From Gemmatimonadota bacterium (GTDB lineage Bacteria > Gemmatimonadota > Gemmatimonadetes > Gemmatimonadales > Gemmatimonadaceae): 34,111 bases of DNA. Every line of letters starts with the position of its first letter. The first letter of the stretch is position 1. A program made the translations under genes and the position numbers. The notes below the pieces were generated by a model, which searched no databases, was not told the DNA's origin, and saw only the letters and a list, made by a program, of their open reading frames with translations. The DNA is taken from assembly GCA_003223455.1 (NCBI GenBank), contig QHVE01000022.1:1-34111 (forward strand), given 5' to 3'. This document shows, in pieces, positions 1-6,975 of this stretch.

Positions 1-219
1 CGACATGCTCTTGTCGACCTGCATGATGAAGTCGTCCGCCTGAAGCACGATGCGCGTCAGGGAGTCCTTCTGCGCCGACAGCTGGGTGGCGAGCTGCGTC
101 TGCTGCGCGGAGGCGACGGCGGCGACGCTGTCGGCGGCCTTGTGCTCCGGCGACGGGCCGCAGGCGACGAGCGCGAACGCTGACAACGTGGCGAGCGTGA
201 CACGACGAGGTGTGATCAT
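1..219 (-). CDS. Lipoprotein with coiled-coil-like mature part (C-terminus beyond the window)
   Basis: The reading frame starts at ATG (complement of 217-219) and runs off the left edge after 73 codons. The first 20 residues form a lipoprotein signal peptide: two arginines at 5-6, a hydrophobic stretch, and the lipobox LVAC ending at Cys20. The mature part visible here is rich in Ala, Gln, Ser and Lys with a heptad-like pattern, so a helical or coiled-coil periplasmic protein is likely. No family is recognisable from this fragment. No clear Shine-Dalgarno sequence precedes the start, since the upstream sequence is pyrimidine-rich. I am confident in the gene and the lipoprotein call; the function is unknown. 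Confidence 0.75.
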   Translation of the reverse strand, partial: MITPRRVTLATLSAFALVACGPSPEHKAADSVAAVASAQQTQLATQLSAQKDSLTRIVLQADDFIMQVDKSMS

Positions 220-484
220 GGGAGGAGAGAGTGCAGGGCGGGACGGATGCTCGCGGACGATCTTGGTCGACGACGCATCTGGAGGAGGGAAGCCGAAACT
301 GCACGCATGTCCAGCGCCGCGCGCTGTGGTGGCACACATCGCGTGTGTGATCCACCACACATGGCTCGCCACCCTCGGCGATCCGTCAACGCGTGTACCC
401 ACTCCCTAGGCGGCAGTCGACGACGGCAGCACGTCCGGCGTCCCCTGACTGCGGGCCCCGTTCGGGCGCAACATTCTGGGGAGC
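220..484. other. Non-coding stretch upstream of the first lipoprotein gene
   Basis: No convincing gene is seen between the lipoprotein start and the heptad repeat; open frames here lack signal peptides, family motifs and ribosome sites. A small imperfect palindrome (CACAC-ATCGC-GTGTG, about 335-350) lies in the leader or promoter region of the minus-strand lipoprotein gene. I cannot point to a clear promoter. Confidence 0.5.
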
Positions 485-549
485 CGTGGTGAGTGGTGAG
501 TGGTGAGTGGTGAGCGGTGAGCGGTGAATGGTGAGTGGTGAGTGGTGTG
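485..549. repeat. Heptad tandem repeat (GGTGAGT)n
   Basis: About nine near-perfect copies of the 7-base word GGTGAGT, with two GGTGAGC variants and one GGTGAAT variant, run directly into the left side of the hairpin at 550-583. On the other side of that hairpin the strand carries complementary-type words (ACCACTAAACCACAAACCAC), so the repeat forms part of an imperfect outer stem. Strand slippage is a likely origin of the copy number. Confidence 0.85.
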
Positions 550-583
550 ACGGCCTCGGAAAGCTCCTGCCTCCCGAGGCCGT
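550..583. terminator. Intergenic hairpin, GGCCTCGG core family (site 1)
   Basis: Arms ACGGCCTCGG (550-559) and CCGAGGCCGT (574-583) are perfectly complementary around a 14-base loop. The site lies just after the stop of the minus-strand lipoprotein gene at 615, where a terminator is expected. The outer sequence extends the pairing imperfectly: GTGGTGAGTGG-type words on the left, the complement of GTGGTTTAGTGGTTTGTGG on the right. There is no T-tract, so intrinsic termination is inferred from position and stem strength. The same core recurs at five other sites in this window. Confidence 0.6.
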
Positions 584-614
584 TGCCACAAACCACTAAA
601 CCACAAACCACGCA

Positions 615-1388
615 CTATCTCGCCCAGTGCTTCCCCTCGCTCCAGTGCTCCGCCTGGAAAAACGACTCCGGGAGCTCCACGTTGGCGCGCCAGTCCGAGT
701 ACTCCTCCGTCTGCATCGCCGCGCCCTTGTCGAGCATGCGGACACGCGTCGCGAGCCACCCGCCTCCGAGCGCGACGTTGTTCTCGAGTCGCACGTCCTG
801 GGCGCGCCCTTCGGGAGAGGGAATGAGCGGCAGCAGGAACCGTGTCACGATCAGTCGGTCGCGCTCCACCCAGAACTGCGGCGACGTCGTGTCGCTCGGC
901 GACGACGAGCCGACGACGTACGTCGGCTTGCCCTCCCACTCCTGCGTGCGGATGCGCGACAAGTCGATCTTGTACGGCGCGAGCTGCTTGATCGTGACGT
1001 CGAGCGGCTCCAGGTACACGCTGACGATGAGCGGCAGGAACGGATTCCCCTCGGCGAGGCTCCGCACCACCTTGCCACCGCGCAGAACGTAGAGCGAATC
1101 CGCCGTGTAGAGCGCGCCGTGGCCGAGGGCGGGATCGCCGATGTCGATACGCAGCCGCGGGCCGCGCTGCGCCTCGTACCACGTCGTCACCTGAAACGTG
1201 CCGTCCGGCCGCCGCTGAGTCGTGCGCTGCACGAAGGTGAGCGTGTGGAACCAGCGGCCCGCATATCGATCGTGCATGCGAGCGAGGAGGGCGGTGCCGT
1301 CGTGCGGCTCACGGCTCGCAGTCCCGTGCGAGGCGGAGGCACAGGCGGCGAGCACAGCGAGCAGAATGGCGAGTGTCGAGCGCAGCAT
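615..1388 (-). CDS. Lipoprotein, possibly LolA/LolB-like fold
   Basis: This 257-residue protein starts at the ATG whose complement is 1386-1388. That choice places a lipoprotein signal at the N-terminus, with the hydrophobic stretch LAILLAVLAA followed by Cys16; an upstream in-frame ATG would bury the signal 44 residues in. The mature part is made of short beta-like strands with repeated F-x-V/W-x-E elements. Outer-membrane lipoprotein-sorting-type proteins look like this, reading a polymer or lipid substrate on a half-barrel. No catalytic motif is seen. It is transcribed toward the hairpin at 550-583 and diverges from the secreted-protein gene at 1540. The LolA-like assignment is a guess from overall pattern; membrane-anchored periplasmic location is well supported. 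Confidence 0.8.
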   Translation of the reverse strand: MLRSTLAILLAVLAACASASHGTASREPHDGTALLARMHDRYAGRWFHTLTFVQRTTQRRPDGTFQVTTWYEAQRGPRLRIDIGDPALGHGALYTADSLYVLRGGKVVRSLAEGNPFLPLIVSVYLEPLDVTIKQLAPYKIDLSRIRTQEWEGKPTYVVGSSSPSDTTSPQFWVERDRLIVTRFLLPLIPSPEGRAQDVRLENNVALGGGWLATRVRMLDKGAAMQTEEYSDWRANVELPESFFQAEHWSEGKHWAR

Positions 1389-1539
1389 GCGAGAGATCGT
1401 GGGAAGCGGCACGGTTCGGTGGGCAGCGGCTCGGAGCAGGGGCGGCGCATGCCCGCCTTCCCGTAGTAAGCTCCACATCTCATGTTGAAGTGCGGTATGA
1501 CGCCGCCGTCCGCTCACCAATAATCAGTCCGAGACCCAC

Positions 1540-2022
1540 ATGCGCAAACTATCGAGTGCCCTGCTCCTGTCCCTCCTCGCGGTCGCTCCCGCCGTCGCGC
1601 GTGCGCAGGCCGCGCATCCCGACTACTCGGGCACCTACGTGCTGGATCCGGCGCAGAGCGAGGGGCAGATGGTGCCGACGAAGATGACGCTCAAGATCGC
1701 CCAGACGCCCGCGGGGCTCACGCTCGACCGCACCCAGACGAATCAGATGGGCGAATCGACGGCGCAGCTCAAGTACACACTCGACGGCTCGCCGTCGAAG
1801 AACACGCTGAACATGGGTGGCAACTCCGTCGACGTCTCGACGGTCGTGACCTGGGAGGGCGCCTCCCCCGTGCTCACCAGCGCGATGAAGTTCGGCGACA
1901 ACGACGCCCAGTCCGTCGAGAAATGGTCCTTGGCCGACGGTGGAAAGAAGCTGACCATCGACCGGAAGGTCAGCGTGGGCGGTCAGGAGTTCACGAACAA
2001 GCTGGTGCTGGTGAAGCAGTAG
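1540..2022 (+). CDS. Small secreted protein, lipocalin-like pattern, unknown function
   Basis: This 160-residue protein has a clear Sec signal peptide: RK at 2-3, a Leu/Ala core and a probable cut at ARA|Q after residue 22. The mature protein begins with D-Y-S-G-T-Y-V-L-D-P, an opening common in small secreted beta proteins of soil bacteria that read like W/Y-x-G-x-W/Y-x-L-D lipocalin-type folds. Several alternating-hydrophobic strands follow (TLKIAQ, LTIDRKVSV, KLVLVKQ). No cysteine or catalytic motif is present. The start lacks an obvious Shine-Dalgarno sequence. It is convergent with the barrel gene ending at 2120, with a perfect 25-bp hairpin between them. I do not recognise a specific function. 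Confidence 0.8.
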   Translation: MRKLSSALLLSLLAVAPAVARAQAAHPDYSGTYVLDPAQSEGQMVPTKMTLKIAQTPAGLTLDRTQTNQMGESTAQLKYTLDGSPSKNTLNMGGNSVDVSTVVTWEGASPVLTSAMKFGDNDAQSVEKWSLADGGKKLTIDRKVSVGGQEFTNKLVLVKQ

Positions 2023-2040
2023 CATTACCAACGCGCGGAT

Positions 2041-2102
2041 GCGCGGATGCGAGAACGGCCTCGGGAAGCAGGAGCTCCCCGAGGCCGTTCTCGCATCCGC
2101 GC
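2041..2102. terminator. Convergent-gene hairpin, GGCCTCGGG core (site 2), perfect 25-bp arms
   Basis: Arms at 2041-2065 and 2078-2102 are exactly complementary over 25 bases with a 12-base loop. The inner part is the shared core (AACGGCCTCGGG); the outer part is the site-specific word GCGCGGATGCG, and GCGCGGAT is tandemly doubled just left of the arm. The hairpin sits between two convergent genes (stops at 2022 and 2120), so it probably terminates both. Confidence 0.7.
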
Positions 2103-2119
2103 ACTAGCGCATCACCGCC

Positions 2120-2707
2120 CTAGAACGTGATCCCGAACGTGATCGGGATGTACTGCACCGTGCCGCTCTCGCCGGTATCGAAGAAGTTGTTGGACGAGAT
2201 GCGGCGATAGCGCACGTCGAGTCGGGTCGAAAGCGTTCCGAGCGCGAAATCGAGTCCGCCGCCGACGTTGAAGCCCCAATTGTTGTCCGAAACCGACGCG
2301 TCCACGCTCCCCGAGCTCGCGGAAACCTTGATCTTCGAGTAGGTGGGCCCACCGGTGAGGTATGCCCGCACCGGACTGCCGGCATTCGGGAGCCAGAGCA
2401 CCGCGTTGGCATTGAGGCCGAGATCCGAGAGATCCGCGTTGTCGGCGCCCCCGGTGTCCTTCGAGCCGAAGCTCGAGTAGATCACCTCGCCCCGGACACC
2501 GAACACGCTCAGCGGAACGCGGTAGTCGATGGCGCCTCCGACGCTGTAGCCCGTGTTCGCACCGTCCTTCAGGTCTCCGGTCGGCAGTGCCGCGCCGCCA
2601 AACACCGTGAACTTCAGTGGATTCGACACCTGCGCCTGCGCGGCGCTGGTCGACCCCAAGGAGGTCAACACGGCGAGCGAGAGGAGCATGGTGGTGCGTT
2701 TGATCAT
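2120..2707 (-). CDS. Small outer-membrane beta-barrel protein (paralogue A)
   Basis: The 195-residue protein has a Sec signal peptide cut near AQA|QV (about residue 25). It then shows the opening S-N-P-L-K-F-T-V-F-G-G, alternating polar and hydrophobic strands with Gly and aromatic girdle residues, and a C-terminal ITFGITF ending in Phe, the signal recognised by the BAM machinery. Size and pattern match 8-stranded OmpA/OmpX-like or 'outer membrane beta-barrel' domain proteins. An AAGGA ribosome site lies about 9 bases before ATG (complement of 2705-2707). A second, clearly related barrel is encoded upstream at 2971-3501, so the pair is a tandem duplication. Whether it is a channel, an adhesin or purely structural cannot be read from the sequence. 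Confidence 0.85.
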   Translation of the reverse strand: MIKRTTMLLSLAVLTSLGSTSAAQAQVSNPLKFTVFGGAALPTGDLKDGANTGYSVGGAIDYRVPLSVFGVRGEVIYSSFGSKDTGGADNADLSDLGLNANAVLWLPNAGSPVRAYLTGGPTYSKIKVSASSGSVDASVSDNNWGFNVGGGLDFALGTLSTRLDVRYRRISSNNFFDTGESGTVQYIPITFGITF

Positions 2708-2906
2708 GGGTTCGCTTTCCTTATAGAGGACTGGTTAGCGGGCAACCGCCCGGTCGTGCACGTCTATCAAACGAGCGCGACAGATCGGAAGCAACATTGT
2801 CGACCCACCAGTCAGTTATTCCGCCTCGCCCACTCTGCTCAGGCCTTCCGACGACGGAACGACCCCCGCCGCGTTCCGTCGTTCGACCCGAGCACAGCGA
2901 AACAAA
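2708..2906. other. Intergenic region between the paralogous barrel genes
   Basis: No gene is supported here. It should hold the promoter of the minus-strand barrel gene starting at 2707, but I cannot identify a convincing -35/-10 pair. The right part leads into the hairpin at 2907-2939. Confidence 0.4.
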
Positions 2907-2939
2907 ACGGCCCCGGGCGCTGCAGCGTCCCGAGGCCGT
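2907..2939. terminator. Hairpin, GGCCCCGGG/CCCGAGGCC variant of the core (site 3)
   Basis: ACGGCCCCGGG-CGCTG pairs with CAGCG-T-CCCGAGGCCGT, with one G-T/C-A type mismatch and a one-base bulge. It lies just past the stop of the barrel gene at 2971 (minus strand), a terminator position. Unlike the other sites, only the right flank carries ACCACTCAACCACCAAACCA-type words; the left flank has no partner for them. This copy may therefore be a decayed or half-built version. Confidence 0.55.
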
Positions 2940-2970
2940 CTCCACCAGACCACTCAACCACCAAACCAGA

Positions 2971-3501
2971 TCAAAACGTGATCCCGAACGTGATCGGTAC
3001 GATCTGGTACGCGCTGCCACTCGTCGAGATCCGGCGGTATCGCACATCGAATCGTGTGCCGATCAGGCCGAGCGCCGACTGGACGCCGAGCCCGGCGTTG
3101 AACCCCCAGTGGTTGTCGGTATCGGTGAGCTGCGCGTAGCTCGGGCCCGCAGTGAAGTACGGCCGGATCACCCCCGCTGTCGGCAGCGTCAGCCACGCGA
3201 CGACGTTGGCGTTGGCCCCGAAATCGTTCACGTCGCGATTCACGCCGCTTCCGCTCGGCGTGTCGGCGTTGAACGCCGAATACACGATCTCCCCCCGGAA
3301 TCCGACCGGGCTCAGGGGCACCCTGAGGTCCACCGCGCCGCCGACCGTGAAGCCGGGCTTCACCTGATCGTCGAGATCGCCGATGGGGAGCGCCGGCCCA
3401 CCGAAGAACGTGAACTTCAGCGGGTTGCTGATCTGCGCGCGCACCACCCCGAGCGGGCTAAGGGCGATGAGCGCGACACCCACGGCCGTGCGGATCTTCA
3501 T
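2971..3501 (-). CDS. Small outer-membrane beta-barrel protein (paralogue B)
   Basis: This is a 176-residue protein starting at the ATG whose complement is 3499-3501. GGAGAAA lies about 6 bases upstream, and this start puts a Sec signal (M-K-I-R-T-A-V...) at the N-terminus with a cut near VRA|Q (residue 22). It shares with the neighbour at 2120-2707 the opening I-S-N-P-L-K-F-T-x-F-G-G-x-A-L-P-x-G-D-L, a middle motif of the type G-x-x-x-D-R/L-R-V-P-L-S, a late motif F/L-D-V-R-Y-R-R-I-S and the C-terminal VPITFGITF. The final Phe is the BAM signal. It is shorter than its paralogue by some 19 residues, mainly in loops. It diverges from the M13 peptidase gene, with an inverted repeat (3567-3593) in the shared upstream region. 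Confidence 0.85.
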   Translation of the reverse strand: MKIRTAVGVALIALSPLGVVRAQISNPLKFTFFGGPALPIGDLDDQVKPGFTVGGAVDLRVPLSPVGFRGEIVYSAFNADTPSGSGVNRDVNDFGANANVVAWLTLPTAGVIRPYFTAGPSYAQLTDTDNHWGFNAGLGVQSALGLIGTRFDVRYRRISTSGSAYQIVPITFGITF

Positions 3502-3566
3502 GTCGTTTCTCCAGCGGGCTGGTTGTGTCGGTGACTCCGACACGTGCACCGCGTTACGACGTCAGC

Positions 3567-3593
3567 AACATACCGGCCGTTCCGGCGTATGTT
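3567..3593. promoter_or_regulatory. Inverted repeat AACATAC-N13-GTATGTT, possible operator
   Basis: Two perfect 7-base arms separated by 13 bases (about 20 bp centre to centre, two helical turns) lie in the 197-bp divergent region between the barrel gene start (3501) and the M13 peptidase start (3699). The spacer is itself partly symmetrical (CGGCC..CCGG). Spacing and position fit a dimeric regulator's operator; a leader hairpin is the alternative. No regulator is identified. Confidence 0.4.
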
Positions 3594-3698
3594 ATTCGAC
3601 CCGCTGCATCGTGCTCAGCAGGCAGAGCAGGATCGTCCCAGCAGCGTGCGGCCCCATCGGTGATCTTCCTCATCCGTCCACTCGGAGCACCCCCCGTG

Positions 3699-5744
3699 AT
3701 GTCCGTTCCCTCGTCCGCGGCGACCGTCGCGCGCGCGATCGCCTCGGCGTTCGTGCTCGTCTCCGTCGCAACCACCGCCTCAGCGCAGTCGACACGTCCC
3801 TCGGGCATCGACACGAGCACCTTCGACCGCAGCGTCCGCCCACAGGACGATCTCTTCCGGTTCGTCAACGGCGGCTGGCTCAAGCGGACTCCGATCCCGA
3901 GCGATGCCGCGCGCTGGGGCGCGTTCGACGAGCTCGACGAACGCAGCCGTGAGGCGATGCGCACGATCCTCGAGGACGCCGCGCGTTCGAACGCGCCCGC
4001 CGGGTCGGAGGAGCGGAAGGTCGGCGACCTCTACGCCAGCTTCCTGGATTCGGCGCGTGTCGAAGCGCTCGGCGTCACGCCGCTCAAGGGTGAGCTCGAC
4101 CGCATCGCCGCGCTGAAGAGCTCGGCCGAGCTTCCTGCGGTCTTTGCGCATCTCGCGCGCATCGGTGTCGCGCGTCCATTCGGCGCTGGTGTCGGCTCCG
4201 ATCCGAAGAAGTCGTCGACGAACGCCGTCCTCATCAGCCAGTCGGGACTCACGATGCCCGACCGCGACTACTATCTGATCAACGACGCACGCATGAGCGC
4301 GGTGCGGCAGTCGTATCAGTCCTATCTGAGCCAGCTGTTCACGCTCGCCGCGCTCCCCGATCCCGCCGGCGCCGCGTCACGCGTGCTCGCGCTCGAGACC
4401 GCGATCGCCGGCAAGCAGTGGGAGCGCGCCCGCAACCGCGACCGCAACGCGATCTACAATCCGATGACCGTGGCGGCGCTCGCCGCGTCATCGCCGCACT
4501 TCGACTGGAAGGGCTACCTCAGCTCCGCCGGCCTCGGCGCGGCGACCGGTGTCATCGTCAACCAGCCCGACTACCTCGTGGCGCTCGACTCGATCGTCAC
4601 CGCGACGCCGATCGGCACCTGGCGCGAGTACCTCGCCGCCAAGCTGCTCGACGCGTACGCGTCGGAGCTCTCGTCGCCCTTCGTGCAGGCGCGGTTCGAC
4701 TTCCGCGGCAAGGTGCTGAACGGGCAGCAGGCGCAACGCGCGCGTTGGAAGCGTGGCGTCGCGGAGGTCGAGGGCGCACTCGGCGAGCCCGCCGGCAAGC
4801 TGTACGTCGCCCGCAACTTCAAGCCGGAGGCGAAGGCGCGCATCGACGAGCTGATTCGCAACCTCCGCGAGGCATATCGCATCGGCATCGACAGCCTCGA
4901 GTGGATGACGCCAGCCACCAAGGCGCGCGCGAAGGAGAAGCTCGCCCAGTTCACCGTGAAGATCGGCTACCCCGACAAGTGGCGCGACTACTCCTCGCTC
5001 GCCATTCGTCGCGACGATCTGGTCGGCGACGTCATGCGCGCCCGCGCCTGGGCCTACGACGACATGCTCGCTCAGTACGGCAAGCCGGTCGACCGGACGC
5101 GCTGGCTGATGACCCCGCAGACGGTGAACGCGTACTATCAGTCGACGAACAACGAGATCGTCTTTCCCGCCGCCATCCTGCAGCCGCCGTTCTTCGATCC
5201 CAAGGCCGACGACGCGGTCAACTACGGTGCGATCGGCGCCGTCATCGGCCACGAGATTGGCCACGGCTTCGACGATCAGGGCCGCAAATCGGACGGGGCG
5301 GGGAACCTGAGCGACTGGTGGTCCGCCGACGATGCAAAGGCGTTCGAAGAGCGCGCCACCCGACTCGGTGCGCAGTTCGAGGTCCTCACCCCCCTCGAGG
5401 GCGCGAAGGTCAACCCGAAGCTCACGATGGGTGAGAACATCGGCGACCTCAGCGGCCTCGCCCAGGCGTATCGCGCCTACCGCATCTCGTTGAAGGGAAA
5501 GGAGGCGCCGGTGATCGACGGCTTCACCGGCGACCAGCGCTTCTTCATCGGCTTCGCCCAGATCTGGCGCGCCAACAACCGGGAGGCCTCGCTCCGTCAG
5601 CAGCTCCTGAGCGATCCGCACTCCCCGGGCGAATACCGGGCGAACGTGCCGGTCGCGAACAGCGAGGCGTTCCAGCGGGCGTTCGATCTGAAGCCCGGCG
5701 ACAAGCTGTATCGGGCGCCGGGGGAGAGGGTGCGGATCTGGTAA
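3699..5744 (+). CDS. Secreted M13-family zinc metallopeptidase (neprilysin/PepO-like)
   Basis: The 681-residue protein starts at ATG 3699, chosen because it puts a signal peptide at the N-terminus (cut near ASA|Q, residue 29); an in-frame ATG at 3525 would add 58 residues without signal character. The M13 hallmarks are in order: N-terminal helical domain beginning D-x-S-V-R-P-Q-D-D-L-F-R-F-V-N-G-x-W-L, the substrate motif V-N-A-Y-Y, the zinc site HEIGH (His518, Glu519, His522) followed by G-F-D-D-Q-G-R, and the third ligand Glu579 in GENIGDLSGL. The extreme C-terminus R-V-R-I-W keeps the family Trp. M13 enzymes cleave short peptides on the amino side of hydrophobic residues; the signal peptide implies periplasmic or extracellular peptide degradation. 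Length is normal. It stands alone and is followed by a 28-bp perfect hairpin. Confidence 0.95.
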   Translation: MSVPSSAATVARAIASAFVLVSVATTASAQSTRPSGIDTSTFDRSVRPQDDLFRFVNGGWLKRTPIPSDAARWGAFDELDERSREAMRTILEDAARSNAPAGSEERKVGDLYASFLDSARVEALGVTPLKGELDRIAALKSSAELPAVFAHLARIGVARPFGAGVGSDPKKSSTNAVLISQSGLTMPDRDYYLINDARMSAVRQSYQSYLSQLFTLAALPDPAGAASRVLALETAIAGKQWERARNRDRNAIYNPMTVAALAASSPHFDWKGYLSSAGLGAATGVIVNQPDYLVALDSIVTATPIGTWREYLAAKLLDAYASELSSPFVQARFDFRGKVLNGQQAQRARWKRGVAEVEGALGEPAGKLYVARNFKPEAKARIDELIRNLREAYRIGIDSLEWMTPATKARAKEKLAQFTVKIGYPDKWRDYSSLAIRRDDLVGDVMRARAWAYDDMLAQYGKPVDRTRWLMTPQTVNAYYQSTNNEIVFPAAILQPPFFDPKADDAVNYGAIGAVIGHEIGHGFDDQGRKSDGAGNLSDWWSADDAKAFEERATRLGAQFEVLTPLEGAKVNPKLTMGENIGDLSGLAQAYRAYRISLKGKEAPVIDGFTGDQRFFIGFAQIWRANNREASLRQQLLSDPHSPGEYRANVPVANSEAFQRAFDLKPGDKLYRAPGERVRIW

Positions 5745-5770
5745 GGGCGGTCGGTGGTTGAGTGGTGAGT

Positions 5771-5800
5771 GGTTCGTGGTTCGTGGTTCGTGGTTCGTGG
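5771..5800. repeat. Tandem word repeat (GGTTCGT)x4
   Basis: Four consecutive 7-base copies of GGTTCGT lead straight into the left arm of the next hairpin; the last copy is part of the stem. The same arrangement of heptad words feeding a core hairpin is seen at 485-549 with a different word. Confidence 0.85.
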
Positions 5801-5853
5801 TTTTAACGGCCTCGGGAGGCGATTGCTTCCCGAGGCCGTTAAAACCACGAACC
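5792..5853. terminator. Very long perfect hairpin after the M13 gene, GGCCTCGGGA core (site 4)
   Basis: Arms 5792-5817 and 5828-5853 are exactly complementary over 26 bases, extending to 28 with the next two pairs, around a 10-base loop. Inside is AACGGCCTCGGGA; outside is the site-specific GGTTCGTGGTTTT. It follows the M13 peptidase stop by about 50 bases and precedes the S1 protease gene, so it should separate the two transcription units. Confidence 0.75.
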
Positions 5854-5908
5854 ACCAAACCACAAACCGTCCTCCGTAAACCACCAAACCACAAACCGTC
5901 GTCCGTAA
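5851..5908. repeat. 29-bp tandem duplication to the right of the hairpin
   Basis: Positions 5851-5879 and 5880-5908 are the same 29-base unit (beginning ACCACCAAACCACAAACC) with a single C-to-G difference at base 22. The unit starts inside the right arm of the hairpin, so the duplication appears to have copied arm sequence outward. It lies in the leader or promoter zone of the S1 protease gene. Confidence 0.85.
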
Positions 5909-6029
5909 ACAAATGATTGACAGCGCCGACGCGCAGCCGTAGAAATCCGCATCGATGTCGATGCCGGCATCCGCCCATCCACGCCCCCCTCGAAAGCGTG
6001 GACTCACCGGTGCTTCTGCCCCACATCCT

Positions 6030-6869
6030 ATGAAATTCCGTCAGCTCCCTGCGCTCGCGATCGCGTCGCTCACTCTCGCGGCCTGCTCCGAGCCATCCCT
6101 CCCGACGTCGACGCTCGCGCCGTCGGCCCCCAGCACGATCGTCAACGGCACGTATACCGGCTCATCGTTCTCCAGCGTTGGCGCCCTCCTGTTCGACTTC
6201 GACAAGAACGGCGTGATCAACGGCGACGACCTGTTCTGCTCGGGCAGCCTGATCTCGCCAACAGTGTTCCTCACGGCGGCCCACTGCGTCGCGTCCTCGG
6301 ACACGCCTCCTGGCTCCCAGTGGTACGTGTCGTTCGCGCCTGACCTCTACGCGAATGACATCGAGGTCATCAGGGCCGACGCCTACTACTACGATCCGCA
6401 GTACGGCCACGATCAGGCGAACCTGCACGACCTCGCGGTGATCATCCTCCCCGCGAATTCGACGAGAGGGCTGACGCCCTATTCGCTGCCGACGCGCGGG
6501 GAGCTCGACCGCCTGTCGGCGAAGGGCGGCCTCAAGGACGCGATCTTCTACAACGTCGGCTACGGCACCTCGGCGACGCGCTCCGGCAAGCCGCGATTCC
6601 CCTACGACGGGAGGCGCTACGTGTCGGAATCCGAGTTCATGGCCCTTCGGCCGTACTGGCTCGGTCTGCTCATGAACACGCATGCCACCGGCCTTGGCGG
6701 CGACTGCTACGGTGACTCCGGCGGTCCGAAGCTACTCGAGAGCAACCCCGGCGTCGTCTACGCCACCGTCACGACCGGCGACGCCAACTGCCGCGCCACG
6801 AGCTGGGACTACCGCACGGACACGGACGCCGCTCGCGCGTTTCTCGGGAGGTTCGTGACGCTTCCGTAG
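6030..6869 (+). CDS. S1 (trypsin-like) serine protease lipoprotein with an EF-hand-like loop
   Basis: The 279-residue protein starts at ATG 6030, which places the lipobox LAAC with Cys19 correctly; an in-frame ATG at 5955 would hide it. A trypsin-type mature start I-V-N-G (37-40) is followed by the catalytic triad His85 (TAAHC), Asp134 (H-D-L-A-V) and Ser230 (GDSGGP). Unusually, residues 56-67 read D-F-D-K-N-G-V-I-N-G-D-D, matching an EF-hand or dockerin calcium loop (acidic or Asn at 1, 3, 5, 12; Gly at 6; Ile at 8), placed between the mature N-terminus and the His motif. Cysteines near His and Ser fit the usual disulfides. The product is probably an outer-membrane or surface-anchored protease. 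It converges on the FecR-type gene, with a hairpin between them. Confidence 0.9.
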   Translation: MKFRQLPALAIASLTLAACSEPSLPTSTLAPSAPSTIVNGTYTGSSFSSVGALLFDFDKNGVINGDDLFCSGSLISPTVFLTAAHCVASSDTPPGSQWYVSFAPDLYANDIEVIRADAYYYDPQYGHDQANLHDLAVIILPANSTRGLTPYSLPTRGELDRLSAKGGLKDAIFYNVGYGTSATRSGKPRFPYDGRRYVSESEFMALRPYWLGLLMNTHATGLGGDCYGDSGGPKLLESNPGVVYATVTTGDANCRATSWDYRTDTDAARAFLGRFVTLP

Positions 6870-6886
6870 GTGACGTAGAACGGTGT

Positions 6887-6946
6887 AACGGATTAACGGC
6901 CGGCCTCGGGAAGCTCCTGCGTCCCGAGGCCGGCCGTTAAACCGTT
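6887..6946. terminator. Convergent-gene hairpin, GGCCTCGGGA core (site 5)
   Basis: Arms 6887-6911 and 6922-6946 pair over 25 bases with one mismatch and a 10-base loop. The core GGCCTCGGGA is shared with the other sites; the outer arm is the site-specific word AACGGATTAACGGCC. To the right the words ACCGTTAAACGG and TTACCGTCTAACCG continue the theme. It sits between the S1 protease stop (6869) and the FecR-type stop (6976), so it probably terminates transcription from both sides. Confidence 0.7.
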
Positions 6947-6975
6947 AAACGGTCTTACCGTCTAACCGCTATCCG

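Noticed and set aside
485-600. Possible CRISPR-like or satellite array at the GGTGAGT repeat
   Set aside because: Units are contiguous heptads with no spacers; the region is a simple tandem repeat joined to a hairpin.
4418-5434. Long open frame of 338 codons within the M13 gene
   Set aside because: It is very rich in Arg, lies out of frame inside an unmistakable M13 peptidase gene, and reflects high GC.
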